In this document: piece after piece, positions 1 to 11,974 of the stretch
How the letters are laid out: the number at the start of each line of letters is the position of its first letter
Position numbering within the stretch: the first letter of the stretch is position 1
Assembly: GCA_039707465.1 (NCBI GenBank)
Contig: CM077645.1
Span: 62,772,850-62,836,849, forward strand
Length of the DNA stretch: 64,000 nucleotides
Source: Rhabdophis nuchalis
Taxonomy: Eukaryota; Chordata; Lepidosauria; Squamata; Natricidae
Direction: 5' to 3'
Translations under genes and position numbers: made by a program
The notes under the pieces: model-generated
The model's input: the letters and a program-made list of their open reading frames with translations, nothing else
The model's database searches: none
Told to the model about the DNA's origin: nothing

Positions 1-246
1 GCCCACAGAAAGGGCTCTGTATGACACCTCTGCCACATATGCCAAAGGTTCTCCATCATGGTTCTAGAAAAACACCAGAGAGAGTCTGCAAGAATTACAA
101 TGCAGAAAAATAGGGCATGTTAACTGAGTAATAATATAAACTGCTTAAGAACAATAATAAATATTCTATACTTTGCCCCTACATATTACAAAGTTGCTTC
201 TCCTGCCCATTAGTGTTCTATCCATATTTACCAAGCAAGGGGTAAT

Positions 247-462
247 GAGCTGCGATGGCACAGTGGTTAGAGTGCAGTACTGCTACTTTTGCTGCCAGCA
301 AATGTCACTAGTTCAAGGTTGACTCAGCCAAACAGCCTTCTGAAGTGGGTAAAATGAGGACCCAAATTGTTGTGGGCAATATGTTGACTCTGTAAGTGAC
401 TTAGAGAGAGATGAAAAGTAGTATAAAGCAGTATATAAGTCTAAGTGATATTGCTATTGAAT
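247..462 (+). repeat. tRNA-derived SINE (squamate, Sauria-SINE-like)
   Basis: The 5' part reads like a tRNA promoter: an A-box-like stretch (tggcacagtggttagag) and a weaker B-box-like stretch (agttcaaggttgac). A conserved body (aaatgaggacccaaattgttg) follows, then a tail ending gtctaagtgatattgctattg. Three other copies lie in this window (near 31042, 43875 and 50597), which supports a dispersed family. The family name is from memory of squamate repeats; the repeat status is seen directly. Non-coding. Confidence 0.8.
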
Positions 463-814
463 GACTAAATTATATTAATGCCAAGCTTCCTAAATAGTTC
501 TCCTCTGAATTGTCTCCTTAACAAAAATTAAAAAGGGTGTAGTATTTTAGCTTGTAATGATATCATACTAGGACATTATAACAATAAATAAAGATTTTTA
601 AATGTATAATTTCAGTTTTCTGGTTTGGGGATAAACCATTCCTATATAATCCATTCATAGATAATTGTCACATATAAAACTTACATTTAAGCAGTTCTTG
701 ATATTCTATAACTAGTGGCTTATGCCAAAATATTTATGTTTTCTGCTTGAGATTTAAGTGTGGTAGCTAAAATATTTTATGGAAAGTCTTTTGTGTAAAA
801 TAGTTGTTATACTA
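463..814. other. Intergenic, no feature recognised
   Basis: AT-rich sequence without a convincing open frame, RNA gene or repeat that I recognise. Confidence 0.5.
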
Positions 815-1445
815 TAAAATTTATTTATTTAAACAATTTATTAGCCACCCATCTTACCATAGAGTAACTCTGGGTAGCTTATGGTTACATCTAAGTTCAA
901 ACATAAAAAGTTAAAATCAAACATTAAAACCAAAGACACATGGTAAGGACAGGGCCGGAGTGGGGAGTAACAACCTTCATTGTGCTTTTACCCCACTGGG
1001 ACCCCAAGCTGACTGGCAAAGTGAAATCTTTAGCTCCTTATAAAAGAAAGGAGGTTTGGGGCCAATCTCACAGGGCAGGAGCAACAGCAAAGTCCTACTC
1101 CTGGAATCCTCCAGCTGGAATAATTGGGCTAACAGGACTTGCAACATGCCCTCTCTGCTGGCACAAATGGTGTGGGCCAATCACAGTGGAATCAGATGGT
1201 CTTCAAGTAATCTGTTCCCATGCTATGAAGGGCTTTAAAGATCACCAATACTTTGAATTGCACCTGGAAGCAGACTGGTAACTAATGTAGCTTGTAGAGC
1301 AGTAGTGTCACAGAGGCCATTCTTGAGGAAGACCCCCCCCCCAACTATCCAGCTGCTGCACTTTGTATCAGCTCTAGCTTCTGAATGCTGTTCAAGGGTG
1401 GCCCATGTAGAATGCATTACAATAGTCCATCTGTAGTCCAGTAGT
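815..1445 (-). mobile_element. Old, diverged L2-like LINE 3' region
   Basis: Read on the minus strand this resembles the 3' half of the L2-like elements. The plus-strand stretch around 1220-1310 (atgaagggctttaaagatcacc, then ttgaattgcacctggaagcag) aligns with the equivalent stretch of younger copies near 37355-37440 and 46150-46240, but with many substitutions and indels. No frame survives. The 113-residue open frame at 940-1281 runs through this remnant and is not taken as a gene. Confidence 0.6.
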
Positions 1446-2572
1446 CCATTACAAGAGCCCAGTATGGTAGCAGTACTACAAACTATAGTACTGTTGAATA
1501 GTATTATTAAACTGGGAAATTTAAATAGAGAAATAGATGTGCATATCTACTTTTTATTTTCAGGCCTTTTATCAGTTTTACCAGTCAAAAAACATTTATA
1601 TTCATATTCATAGCTGCCTTAAAATGACAGGATTTTGTATACCTTATTTTTCCCTCAGTTTGCACAGTGCTCTGCTTAAGGACAATTGTTTTCAAAGTAT
1701 TAGTGTATCTCAGCATGTTGTCAGATAGTGTTTTCAACATGTACATAATTACAGCTGGTCACCGAAGCATGACCTATCATGGCTGCATCTCAGTTGCTTG
1801 TCTTGCTGACATTGTCACAAGTCATCAAAATAACAATAATCCCTCTTTGTTATGAGTGTATTCAAAAAGCAATCCAACTGGATAAAAGAGAGCATGGGAA
1901 ACTGGCCAGGATGTGATAGCTTTGCAGATCTGGTAGTTTAAACATCAGAATTGAATCTACTGAAAACAGAACGTCATTTGGTGAACAAAATTCAAATTCT
2001 CCCAGGATGATTTGAAACAAACTCTTCCCATTTTTCAATTATGGAATATTCCTATTGTGAAAACAGCAGAACATGAATATTGGTACAAATCGACTTTCTC
2101 AATACATGAGAACTAAAAGACATAAATCAAGATCAAAGTAATATGAGCTGGGAAATAGAAAATAATAAAGAAAAAACATGAGATTGGAGGAACATATGAA
2201 ATAGCCCTTTGCTGGTCTGACTGCACCAGGTGGAATCCATGAAATAGACAACATATTTTATTTAATGTGAGCAAAATACTCATATATTTCATGAAATTGA
2301 TCAGTTGACACAACACGGTTTGAAATGGTTTAATGGTATGCCATTTGATGGAACAAATATGAAAATATTTCAAATTACCTTGTTATAGAAATCCATGGGA
2401 ATTGGGAAGAAGCTTTGGGGAAAAAAATCTTGCTTTTCATCGTAGGACCTGGTGGCTTGGTATTCCATTCTGTCTGGTATTAGTTATGCAACTAGTTAGT
2501 AAAAGAGATGAACACTTCTAAAGAAATCAGTTAATTTAGGATAGAACCCATTATCAGGCAATCTTCTCATTG
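1446..2572. other. Intergenic, no feature recognised
   Basis: Unique AT-rich sequence. Short open frames here show no recognisable domain, splice sites or composition bias. Confidence 0.5.
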
Positions 2573-2580
2573 CTCTAATA

Positions 2581-2870
2581 CAGGGGTGTCTAACTCAAGG
2601 CCGTGGAACAGATTTGACCCATTGGGTGATTAGATCTGGCCCACGGGGCTACACTGGTAACAGTGAAAAATCAGCCTGTAGTGCATCTGCCAGTGAAAAT
2701 GGAGTTTGGGAGCTCATTTTCACTGGCGGAGCATTTGGGCCACCATAGGCACACCCAACACAAATGACATTGATCTGGCCATGCCCACCCTGGCCACACC
2801 CACCCCAGTCCCCCAAAGGTTAAAAACAACCCTGATAAAGCCCTCAATAAAATCGAGTTTGACATCCTTG
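2581..2870. mobile_element. Non-autonomous hAT element, family C copy 1
   Basis: The element begins caggggtgtctaactcaagg and ends gagtttgacatccttg, the terminal form of hAT elements that start CAGGGGTGTCAAACTC. It is flanked by an 8-bp target duplication, ctctaata at 2573-2580 and ctctaaca at 2871-2878 (7 of 8 match). There is no transposase frame, so it must have been moved in trans. A shorter sister lies at 3043-3247. Confidence 0.85.
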
Positions 2871-3042
2871 CTCTAACAGATAGATAGAAAATACTTCTGT
2901 TCCTTAATTACATGTTTTCTGTGATGTTCACCAGAAGTCTTGGTATGACCAAAAAGGATTGCCATATGAAGCACTTCTAGTAACTTTTATTAATATCAGT
3001 TGCAATCTAGAAAGTCACATTATATTCTAGATAACTGTAGAC

Positions 3043-3247
3043 CAGAGGTGTCAAACTCAAGGCCCGGGGGCCAGATCCGCATGCTTAGATCTGCCCCTCA
3101 GGGCCACCCTGGTAACAGCCCATTTTCATTGGCAGACCTCTCAGGTCACCACAGGCACTCCTGATGTGCTGGCCACTCCAACCCCACCTCCCCAGATGAA
3201 ACACAACGCTGATGTGGCCCTCACTGAAATCGAGTTTGACACTTCTG
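3043..3247. mobile_element. Non-autonomous hAT element, family C copy 2
   Basis: It starts cagaggtgtcaaactcaagg and ends cgagtttgacacttctg, like copy 1 less than 200 bp upstream. The flanks carry an 8-bp duplication, ctgtagac (3035-3042) and atgtagac (3248-3255), 7 of 8 matching. At 205 bp it is internally deleted relative to copy 1 (290 bp). The different flanking duplications show two separate insertions rather than a tandem duplication. Confidence 0.85.
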
Positions 3248-3255
3248 ATGTAGAC

Positions 3256-4272
3256 TATATGACAACTAGTTCTGGCATTAAATGGTTTGCAAACATAGAT
3301 GCCACTGAGATGTCTCTGCAACCAATGACGAGAGTCTTTCTAATCAAAGGTTTAATTGATTAGGGACTAGAAGGCTAAAAGTCCTTGTTCTGAAAAGTTG
3401 ATTGTAAATTGGCATTGTACAAGCAGACATAAAGGAGAAGCATTGGAAATGAAGACTGCTGGTGTGCCACTATTCACAAAAGACTAATCTTCCAGCCCAA
3501 ATGGCCTGCGTTGCTGAAATTGGAAGTCTCTCCTAGACACTTGTCCATAAAGTGAACTTTATGGATATTTGCATGAAGCCATTATAAGCCCTTTGTGTTT
3601 GTTAACTGGTCATCAATTTCAGATGCAATTAAACTGAAATTACCTCCGATAGACACATGGTTATGCACTTTCAGCTATAGCTCCCTTGTTACTGCATTAT
3701 TGTTTCAGATTAAAATTGGTGTTTCTTCTGTGCTTAAAATCTTTCAGCAATTTTAAAACAAACCTATGGCATGGGAAGAAAGTGATAAAATAGCAAAATT
3801 CACAGCTTTGCAGAAGCTTATAAAACACTCCCCAAGATACCCTTTTAGAATAATAAAGACAAGAATTATACATTTATTATTTGATTAGAATTGCTTTATA
3901 GCAAAAGAGTGGAAGTCAACATTCTGGTTTTCCTGGAAAGGGGAGTGAGTAATAGCAAGTGGTCACAAGCCATTTTTAGACAATCAGGTTCATTTGCTCA
4001 CTAAGTAATTTAATTAATGCTTTTGCATCAGAAATATTATTTTGAGCGAACTACAACAGGGGATTTGGGATCTAGATATTCAAAAAGGTAGCATCAAAAT
4101 CTTCCATTTTGTAACACAATCATTCCTCCTCCCAGAACTGTCCTTAGATATCCCTTTACCATTTATTTATTTATTTATTAGTTTTTTAATTCAAGGAGGC
4201 AAGCACAGCTAGTGTTCCTTCCCATTTTCTTTTTCCCTATATTAACAACTAGTGTGAGGTGTTGGGCTGAGA
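3256..4272. other. Intergenic, mostly unique
   Basis: No gene recognised. A short (ttta) run lies at about 4161-4180. Confidence 0.5.
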
Positions 4273-4318
4273 CAGTTACAATGCTAACATCTTTATGTCA
4301 ACAAACATAGCATGGCAC

Positions 4319-4495
4319 CAGTGGTGGGTTTCTGCAGGTTCGCACCTACTCGCGAGAACCGGTTGGTGAGAGGGGGTTCCACCGGCGTACCTGGAAGTAA
4401 ATCTGGCCCGCCGCTGCCAGTGACCCAACAGGAAGGAAAGGAAAGGAAGGAAAAAAGGAAGGAAAAAAGGAAGGAAGGAAGGAAGGAAGAAAGGA

Positions 4496-4527
<32 letters not shown>

Positions 4528-4703
4528 ATTTATCATCACAATTGAGTCCAAAATTTTGGTTGCTAAGCAAGAGCGTTGTTAAATGAGTTTCACCACATTT
4601 TGAAAGGTGGCCACTCCCACCCTGTCACATGACTGCCAAGTCACGCCCACAAAATAGGCCACACCTACAGAGTAGGTTCTAAAAAAATTGAAACCCACCC
4701 CTG
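4319..4703. mobile_element. Non-autonomous hAT element, family A copy 1, with internal microsatellite
   Basis: The ends are inverted (cagtggtgggtttc at the left, gaaacccacccctg at the right) and an exact 8-bp target duplication catggcac lies at 4311-4318 and 4704-4711, the hAT signature. The left part is CpG-rich (tactcgcgagaaccggttgg) and the right part AT-rich. Between them, at about 4431-4527, is a ggaa/gaaa tract. No transposase frame is present. The same architecture with a different tract length recurs at 34637-35040. Confidence 0.92.
4431..4527. repeat. (GGAA/GAAA)n microsatellite inside hAT family A copy 1
   Basis: An interrupted purine tetranucleotide tract, first ggaa-rich and then a pure gaaa run. 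The low-complexity open frames across it on both strands (K/E/R-rich or S/F/L-rich) are artefacts of the repeat. Confidence 0.95.
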
Positions 4704-4757
4704 CATGGCACACTGGGGAAGATACTGGGATATTTTCATTTTATTTATTTCTAACTA

Positions 4758-4800
4758 TTTCTATCTATCTACCTGCCTACCTACCTACCTATTTATTTTC
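4758..4800. repeat. Short (CTAT/CTAC)n tract
   Basis: Imperfect tetranucleotide repeat running from ctatctatctacctgcc into three cctac units. Confidence 0.8.
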
Positions 4801-4819
4801 CCTCCTTTATTATTTTTAC

Positions 4820-5012
4820 AAATAACCTAAGGGGACAAACTGATCTAACACACCTTCCTCTTCTTATCTTCTCCACAACAACCACCCTGTGAGGTGAGTT
4901 GACAGAGAAAGGGCGACTGCCTCATTGTCACTTAGTTGGCTTTCATGCCTAAGGCCTTGGCCTGGTTTCTAGGACAGCACCTTAACCACTATACCAACTG
5001 TATTTCCCACAT
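4820..5012 (-). repeat. Diverged tRNA-derived SINE, MIR-like, minus strand
   Basis: Sequence such as aaccaccctgtgaggtgagttg, cattgtcacttagttggcttt and the end ccttaaccactataccaactg matches in layout a common amniote/squamate SINE whose tRNA-derived head would lie at the right end. Family assignment is from memory and the copy is old. Confidence 0.6.
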
Positions 5013-5689
5013 ATAAAACTATTTATTTTGGCCTGAACTGACGCCCTGACTATTAGGACAATAACTGGTAGATAAGAAAGCCAAACCTATGCCTGTTTCA
5101 ACTTGAAGGTAGAATCTGTCTTAAAATGTCAACCACTCTTCAGAAACCTTGCAAAATTCTTATCATAGCTACAACTGATAGAAGCAGCCTGAGTCTTCCC
5201 TCCTGTTGTTGCTAGGTACTGTTTAAAGATTTTATTACAATTTTAAACATTATTTTTATAGTTATTGATCTTGTTGATCTTGTTGCATTTTGTCCTTGTA
5301 AATAATTTTTTAATAATTAATTGCTGCTGCTATTGTTCATTTATTTTTCTGTGAGCTGATCCATTAGGCTAAACCTGATGGGATAGTCAACTTCACCCAG
5401 ATGGATAAGGGTCTCCTTATATGTAGCGCATGAAAACACCAGGGTGTTATAGCAATTACTGCATCCAAATGGAAAACGATAAATCTAAATTCTGATCCAT
5501 ATTATTTTCAGTATTGCCAGTGTTTTAGCACCACCATTCATGACAGGAATATATGAATGGGCTCCTGGAAATTCGGTTTGCAAAATGTGCCCAACAAAAA
5601 ATATTAAGAAGAAATAAGGGAAAATGGAAAATCCCCAAACAATTCAATGAGATCTATTCTTGTAGAGAGATAATATTGGCCACTTGGGG
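5013..5689. other. Intergenic, no feature recognised
   Basis: Unique AT-rich sequence without supported features. Confidence 0.5.
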
Positions 5690-6115
5690 AAAAAGTGAAA
5701 GGTGGAGGTTGGAAAAAGAATGACGCTACTAGAATCCTACATTGTAGCGTGCCATTCTTTTGCAGAGGCCATATTGATTTTTTTTCACAAAGGCTTGTCC
5801 TTTTCCATTGATAAATTGATCTTGAATCATGCTTTCCAGCAATTTACTCAGAACATACATAAAGCTAAATGGCCTGTAATTTTATAGCTCTTCCTACACC
5901 TTTTTAAAAAATTGGCATTGTTTAGCCAGGTTTCACTCTCTAATGCCTACATTGAACCACATATATGTTTTTGCAGAAGGCCAGCAATGTTGCATCTGAG
6001 TTCTTTCCGAAATCTTGGTAGAAAACCACTACACCCATTGATTTACATTCTTTTAATTTACTAATAATGTTTAGAACATCATCTATTAACTGTGATTTTC
6101 CAGTTCCTCAGCCTT
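5690..6115 (-). mobile_element. Ancient CR1/L3-like LINE remnant
   Basis: On the minus strand, translated pieces resemble the block before the CR1-type reverse transcriptase core: a stretch like '...YRPVSLTSV..KLLE' near 5800-5920, and a 'GF.K..SC' like stretch near 5780. Frames are broken by stops and indels. This is a weak, low-identity recognition; only the CR1-group character is claimed. Confidence 0.4.
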
Positions 6116-6255
6116 CCTTTTTAGAAAAACCATTTGAAGCAATGGAATGTGCTGTATGATAGCAATGCTAGTAACAGGGCTAATTGCATGGTTTTTCTTC
6201 CTTTGGTATTCTATTTTTTGTTTTGTTATTGCCCTTTCTTTCTCTCTCTTTCTCG

Positions 6256-6258
<3 letters not shown>

Positions 6259-6295
<37 letters not shown>
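6259..6295. repeat. (TG)n dinucleotide microsatellite
   Basis: About 18 uninterrupted tg units preceded by a pyrimidine-rich tct run. Open frames over it encode C/V or T/H repeats and are artefacts. Confidence 0.98.
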
Positions 6296-6298
<3 letters not shown>

Positions 6299-6621
6299 AA
6301 ATGTGTACTCCAACTTGAACAATCTTTTCATTTTTCAAAGGAAGGCTTTTTTTCCTAATCATTTTGGCATCATTCATTAGCCAAGGAGGCAAGTGATCTC
6401 ATTTACCGATATATCTTCCTTATTGACGGTAACTAGTGCAATACTGTAGACAAGTAGCAAATCAAAAAGAAGACTAAGAATTCTTTTCACTGATTTGCTA
6501 GCTTTTCATTAGCATGGAATAGATGAAATGGGTTAGTTAATAATCTGCACCTCTGTTTTATAACTTTACAGAACCCAAGTACCACTATCTGATTCTTCTG
6601 AATGGATACATCCATGAACAG

Positions 6622-7455
6622 AACAAGTAGTTCTTGACTTATGAACACAATTGAGTCCAAAATTTTCATTGTTAAGTAAGGCAGTTGTTAAGTGATTTTT
6701 GCCCTATTTTATGATTTTTGCCACACCTGTTAATTAATTCACTTAAGTTGTTAAGTGAATTGTGTGGTCATAGGCAAATTTGGCTTCCCCCATTGACTTT
6801 GGTTGTCAGAAGCAAGCAGAGGTGATTACAAATGGTGATCACATGTCTAGGGGACAATGCAGTTGTCATAAATACATGCCAGTGGCCAAGTGCCCAAATT
6901 TTGATCATATGACCATGTGGATGCTGAAATTATCATGTGAAAAAACAGTCATAAGTCACTTGCTTCAATACCATTGTCACTTCAAATGGTCACTAAATGA
7001 AGAGTTGCAGGTTTAGGTTTAGGTTTTATTCAATTTATATACCGCTCCTATCTCCATTGGACTTAGGGCGGTGCACAGGAAATTAAAAAATGACACAACA
7101 AACAACAATAAATACAGTCGCAACATTAAAATAGCATTAAATTGAAATAACCTGTGCTAAAATTTAGACTAAAATGTTAAAATCCACTACCTAATCAATT
7201 AAAATTATATATAATCTAACTCTAAGTTAGGCCGGCTAGGTGGAAGAAGTGCGTTTTGATTGGCGAAAGAGGCGAAGGTCCGTGATGGTATGAAGTTCGG
7301 GGGGTAGGTCGTTCCAGAGGGCTGGACCTGCCACAGAGAAGGCCCTACCCTGGGCGCCGCCAGCCACCATTGACTGGCAGACAGCACCCTGAGGAGGCCC
7401 ACCCTGTGGGAGCGAATCGGTCGAAGGGAGGTATGTGGTATTGTAAGTCTACCTA
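6622..7455 (+). mobile_element. TA-type MITE copy M1, split by an L2
   Basis: This belongs to a dispersed family with terminal repeats of the form caggtagtcctcgacttac...gtaagtcgaggactacctg. The left end reads gtagttcttgacttatgaac. Internal landmarks are ttgactttggttgtcagaagc, ttttgatcatatgaccatg and tggtcactaaatgaa. Just before its 3' terminus it is interrupted by an L2 3' end (7013-7441), after which the terminus resumes as taagtctacctata. No protein is encoded; the 78-residue frame at 6780-7016 lies entirely inside the repeat. Confidence 0.75.
7013..7441 (-). mobile_element. L2-like LINE 3' end (L2-1), inserted in MITE M1
   Basis: Reading right to left, a 5'-truncated L2 begins in the C-terminal coding region (the 'SHREGLL' and 'LWNDLPP' stretch, with gttccagagggctgg at about 7309), passes through the 3' UTR and ends at the conserved stem-loop accgctcc...agggcggt (about 7042-7073), with the tail at the left end. 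It is older than the copies near 37 and 46 kb, judging by frame-breaking changes. Confidence 0.85.
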
Positions 7456-8550
7456 TATTCTGCTTTACCTATATTCTGTTTTAGTTGCTGAAGAATTCAT
7501 ACTATTTCATACTGAAATCATATCGATCTCTATCCTCATGATAACAGTATGCAGAATAATAATAAACATGTTTCCTATTTTTCTAACAACCTCTAATTTG
7601 TTTACATAACTGAATAATGACATTGTGGCATCTGTTTTTTTGTTTTCTCAGGGACAAAAGAAGAACTTCTGTAAACTATGACATTTAGCATTCTTTTTCA
7701 CTGTAACACAGGTGACATTCGGTTCTTCAAAATGATGTACTCAGTGTTTAAGAGGTATGGAAATGATTATGTTGTATAGAAAGGCACTAGAAGTGTGAGA
7801 CTGTCGCCGACTAAACACATACATTTTATTTCAAGAGGTCTGTTCATACAAGCCTTTTTGGGTTCTGAAATGCGGAAATGCTTTATTTTTCTTTGTCACG
7901 GTTAACTATCAGATGTATAGCTCATTACAATGGTAATTTTTTTTAATGAGTTCTCAACATTTCAGTCATTATTCCTGCTCTTCAGCGAGATAAACATGCT
8001 GGTAGGGCTTTCCTTATGTTATGGCACCTAATGGTTTGAATATATATTCCTTTCAATTTATTATACCATGATAACTACATAAATAAGAAATGCAAGTTTA
8101 TAGAGTAGTTCCAGGAATGTCAAACTTCTCCAGTCGTAAGTAGCAACATGTCAGTTAATAATAATATTAAAAAGGTACAATTTGAGGCCAGGTTTTAGAA
8201 ATATAGTTGCTATTCTCTGATTTGTCAAGCTGGTAATTTAAAAAAAAAAACATTTGCAACAATGCTAATGTCTTTAGTGATAATCGGGAATACACCTGGA
8301 CTCAATTATAGGCCTTTCCACCATTTGTCCTCTTTAGTTCATTTGGCTCTCATGCAGCAATAAATGCCTGTGTAATGATCCTAAAAAATGTGACTTGGTA
8401 ATTGGACTCAGCCCAAATATTGATCTAAATACAAATTGGGAGAAAGTTACAACAGGCAAATGCCATTTCCCCCCAATGCTCCTTTCCTTTCAAATCCTAT
8501 GTTAACTTCTCCTGATTTCACATGTATACTTTTTGTTGTCGATTGGGTAT
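7456..8550. other. Intergenic, no feature recognised
   Basis: Unique AT-rich sequence. No supported gene or repeat. Confidence 0.5.
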
Positions 8551-8555
8551 GCCCA

Positions 8556-9025
8556 CAACTAAAAATTTAATTAATTTAATTAATTAATTTAATTTAATTT
8601 ATTATATTTATAAGCCGCCCCCTCTCCCCCAAAGGGACTCGGGGCGGTGTACAGGAAAATTAAAAAACTATCTAAAAACATACAAAACACACAAATTAAA
8701 AACGAATTAAACTACCCTGTACGAAATTTAAAAACCATTAAAATTACCACCCATTAAAACCCAATAAACAATTTGAGAAAACAGACTGGGGCAAGAAGCG
8801 TAGATTAGGCCAAGCCGGCCTGATGAAACAAATAGGTTTTTACTTTTTGGCGGAAGGCGCGGAGGTCCGTAGTCGTTCTAATATCCGGGGGTAGGTCGTT
8901 CCAGAGGGTCGGACCCATCACAGAGAAGGCCCTTCCCCTGGGCGTCGCCCGCTGGCACTGCCTGGTGGATGGCACCCGGAGAAGTCCCTCTCTGTGTGAG
9001 TGAATCGGCCGAAGGGATGTATAAT
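8556..9025 (-). mobile_element. L2-like LINE 3' end (L2-2)
   Basis: The left end is a ttaa-rich tail followed by the L2 3' stem-loop agccgccccctctccc...ggggcggtgt (8610-8650). The right part encodes the conserved C-terminus on the minus strand: the 114-residue frame at 8805-9149 contains '[20 protein letters not shown]' and then 'WNDLPPDIRTTTDLRAF'. Truncation is near 9025, where homology to longer copies stops. Confidence 0.9.
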
Positions 9026-9127
9026 TGAACAGGAAAGTTCCAGTGAAATCACCACTGTGTGTGATGTTGATTGCTTGATGAATATGAAACCATGTGAACA
9101 AGGCAGAATCTATGCTATATGCTATGC

Positions 9128-9232
9128 CAGGGGTCTCCAACCTTTGCAACTTTAAGTCCGAAGGACTTGAGCTTCTAGGCTCTGGGAATTGAAGTCCTTC
9201 AGACTTAAAGTTGCAAAGGTTGGAGACCCCTG
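9128..9232. mobile_element. Palindromic hAT-type MITE, copy B1
   Basis: The element is largely its own reverse complement: caggggtctccaacctttgc at the left and gcaaaggttggagacccctg at the right, with the outer 41 bp pairing except one position and a mismatched centre. An 8-bp target duplication flanks it, tgctatgc (9120-9127) and tgctatgt (9233-9240), 7 of 8 matching. It shares its terminal arm with B2 at 42863-42997. Non-coding; a transcript would form a long hairpin. Confidence 0.88.
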
Positions 9233-9240
9233 TGCTATGT

Positions 9241-11944
9241 TATGCAGACATTACTTTTTTGGGCATGGAAACTGCACTGCTGTTTCTGTCTCAGTGCAAA
9301 GTGGTCATTATGCATTTTAAACAGTTCCCCTCTACAGTCATAATCAAAATCAACTCCATGAACAGTTTATGTTTGGGATGATTTTATAGAAAACTGTGCT
9401 GCAGTATACAAAGCAAACAGCAAAAAGTCATAACGCCGCAATTACAAAATAGAACTAGCTCTGATGAAAGCATCAGTGTTCGATGTTTAGTTCCTATCAA
9501 GATGATAGCAATGGATAGTTTTTCCCTACATTGTTATTTTCTGTTTTTATTTAGTCAACATAAAATGCATTTTTATAGTAAAGAGAAAAGTCTCCAAACT
9601 TTGCTGTCCTAATTATTGTTCAGCATTTTATACCAAGAAAAAAAAATGATTATAAACTTTATGACTCATTAAAAGTAAGTGATCACAATCTCTTAAAAGA
9701 AAAAGAAACTGAGCTAATGATAGAAACTCTGATTAATGATTTTGACCTTAAGACTTGAAGTCAACTGGAATTAATAACTCTGAATATTAAATGCAAGGTT
9801 AATATATCTGAGTAAAGAGAAAAAAAGGACAACAGATATTTACTGTGAAAAATATAAGAACTCTGCATGCAGCTTCTCTTCCTACTCACATTTTTTAAAA
9901 CACAACATGATGTACAATAGTAGCTAAAGATTCAAGCACAAAAGGACTATTTTGTAACAATTATAATGAAAGTAATATTTCTTAGGACTCCAGGAAGCTG
10001 GCTTACATTGAGTCAGATTGTTAGGAGTAACCAATTATGTAATGTCTACAATTAACTGACACCAACTCTTCCAAGAATTTTTCTAGCATTGTTTGTAAAT
10101 GAAAGGATAAAATGTATTGCTGCTATTTACCATGTGCTAGGGAAGCACTTCTGTGACAGGAAATTTAACTGATTATTCAGACGAGCAGTATGTTAAACTG
10201 ATATTACATTTATGCCACTTTTTGAATATTAGCACAATTAATATAATGGATTACATCTTTTGGTAAACTTTAATAGAATATCAATTTAGTGAACATGAGC
10301 TAATTAAAAAAAAGTGGACTCTTAAAAAAAAGATTGTCCATCCTATCTGAAGTCCATCAAACCAAAATATATTACATATAGCTTTCTTGTATTTGATATT
10401 TAGAGTGACAACAGAGTTATTCTTTTCCTTTGAAGTACAATTCTGAGAAGCTTTTCCATCTAATCTTGGCTTTCTCATTCTGGTGCTAACCAAATATACT
10501 GAAGCTTCATCTCTCAAAGCTCTCAGTTAGCATGGCCAAAGAAAAGTCTCTCAGTTATGTGCTCAACATGTCTAGAAGACTAACTGCAAAGCTGACCAAA
10601 AATCCACACTGAGTACATCAAAGAATACACCACCCTACCTGCACATTTCACATCTGGATGTAGTAAATGGTAAATTTACTTTCCTCCTGAGCTTTAAGTA
10701 TTTCATGTTGATAGAGCAGCTTGTAGTATTTAAAACCCAGGAGGAACCTAACTACTATCAAACTATTTTTATAGGTTTAAGTTTGAGAAATTTTCAAAAC
10801 ATGTGCAGGAAGAATTACAGTCAGCACAGTAAAAGCAGTTTTGAAAATGATCAGATAAAACATACTGATATTAACCTGGTTAGTGGTTGTAGCTTTCAGC
10901 CTCTCTTGACCACCCAGACTGCCACCATTGTGGTTTGCAGCTTATTTTGCCACGTTAAGATAGAGTAGTTTCCCCTCACCACATGGAACACACTGTAAAG
11001 AGGACTTTTTGTGATTATTGCATCAAAAACCCTAAGAAATGTTAGTGCTGCTTAAGGATGAAAATGGAATGGCAAATAAAAAGAGCAAGAGAGAAGGTCA
11101 TTTGATATTATCTTTTGAAGCCAGGTAGAACAAATTGCCCCTAAAGGAGGAATAGATTTCTAAAACGCATTGCACAGGGACACCTGAATTGAATATTGAA
11201 CACATTCCCTTAGCTTAGCATCTTGTAAGAGCTATTCTTTTCTTTAATATTGAATGATACCTTTAAAAAAAATCCCATCTAATTGTACTTAGACTATCAG
11301 AAGCCACCTCTTTATATCTTTTTTTAAAAATTTTTCCAGGTTTATTTTCTTGCATTTTGCTTTTTATGCTTTCTTTTTTTTTCTTCCTTTTTATTAGTTT
11401 GTTAGTTTTTACCTTTTTAAAGATGTTTTAATACAAATTCTCTGTCTCCATCAAATGAAAAGTAGGTCAGGCTAGAATCTTTCCTTTATTGACCCATTAA
11501 TGTATTGGCTGAAAGCCTCACTCCCAACTCTGGAACTCTTTTATATTATTAAACATATACTGACTAGTCTATTAACTACATTTAATTAGTTTAAAATTGT
11601 ATTGCTTTTAATTTGTCCTGGTCTTGATGTTCATAGCCCTGGGCTCTAAAGGAAATATGTATCCCTATTTAATAGACAAGAACTTTGGGATTGAGGGCTG
11701 CCTTACCCAAGGGCAGAGTCCAAATTCATCAATGTTTGACCTACTTACTCTGGCTGATTGTATCTTTATCTCCAGGAGAGTTTTTCTTTATCATTAGCTA
11801 TAACTGGTGAAATTCACAAGAGGATTGTAGCTGGACTTTCTGAATACAAGGCTAGGGCTACATCACTAAATAATGGTCAGTCCATTAATAAGAGCACAGT
11901 ACAATACATATCCTAAAATTGAACATGTTAAATATTTTTAAGGA
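9241..11944. other. Intergenic, 2.7 kb without a recognised feature
   Basis: AT-rich unique sequence. The longest frames (78 aa at 10281-10517 minus, 87 aa at 10705-10968 plus) have no known motif and no paired splice signals I trust. Confidence 0.5.
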
Positions 11945-11974
11945 TATGGCCCCCTGAAATCGACCATTTCCGCA

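Noticed and set aside
940..1281. 113-residue open frame in a GC-richer stretch
   Set aside because: It runs over a diverged minus-strand L2 remnant; no independent coding evidence.
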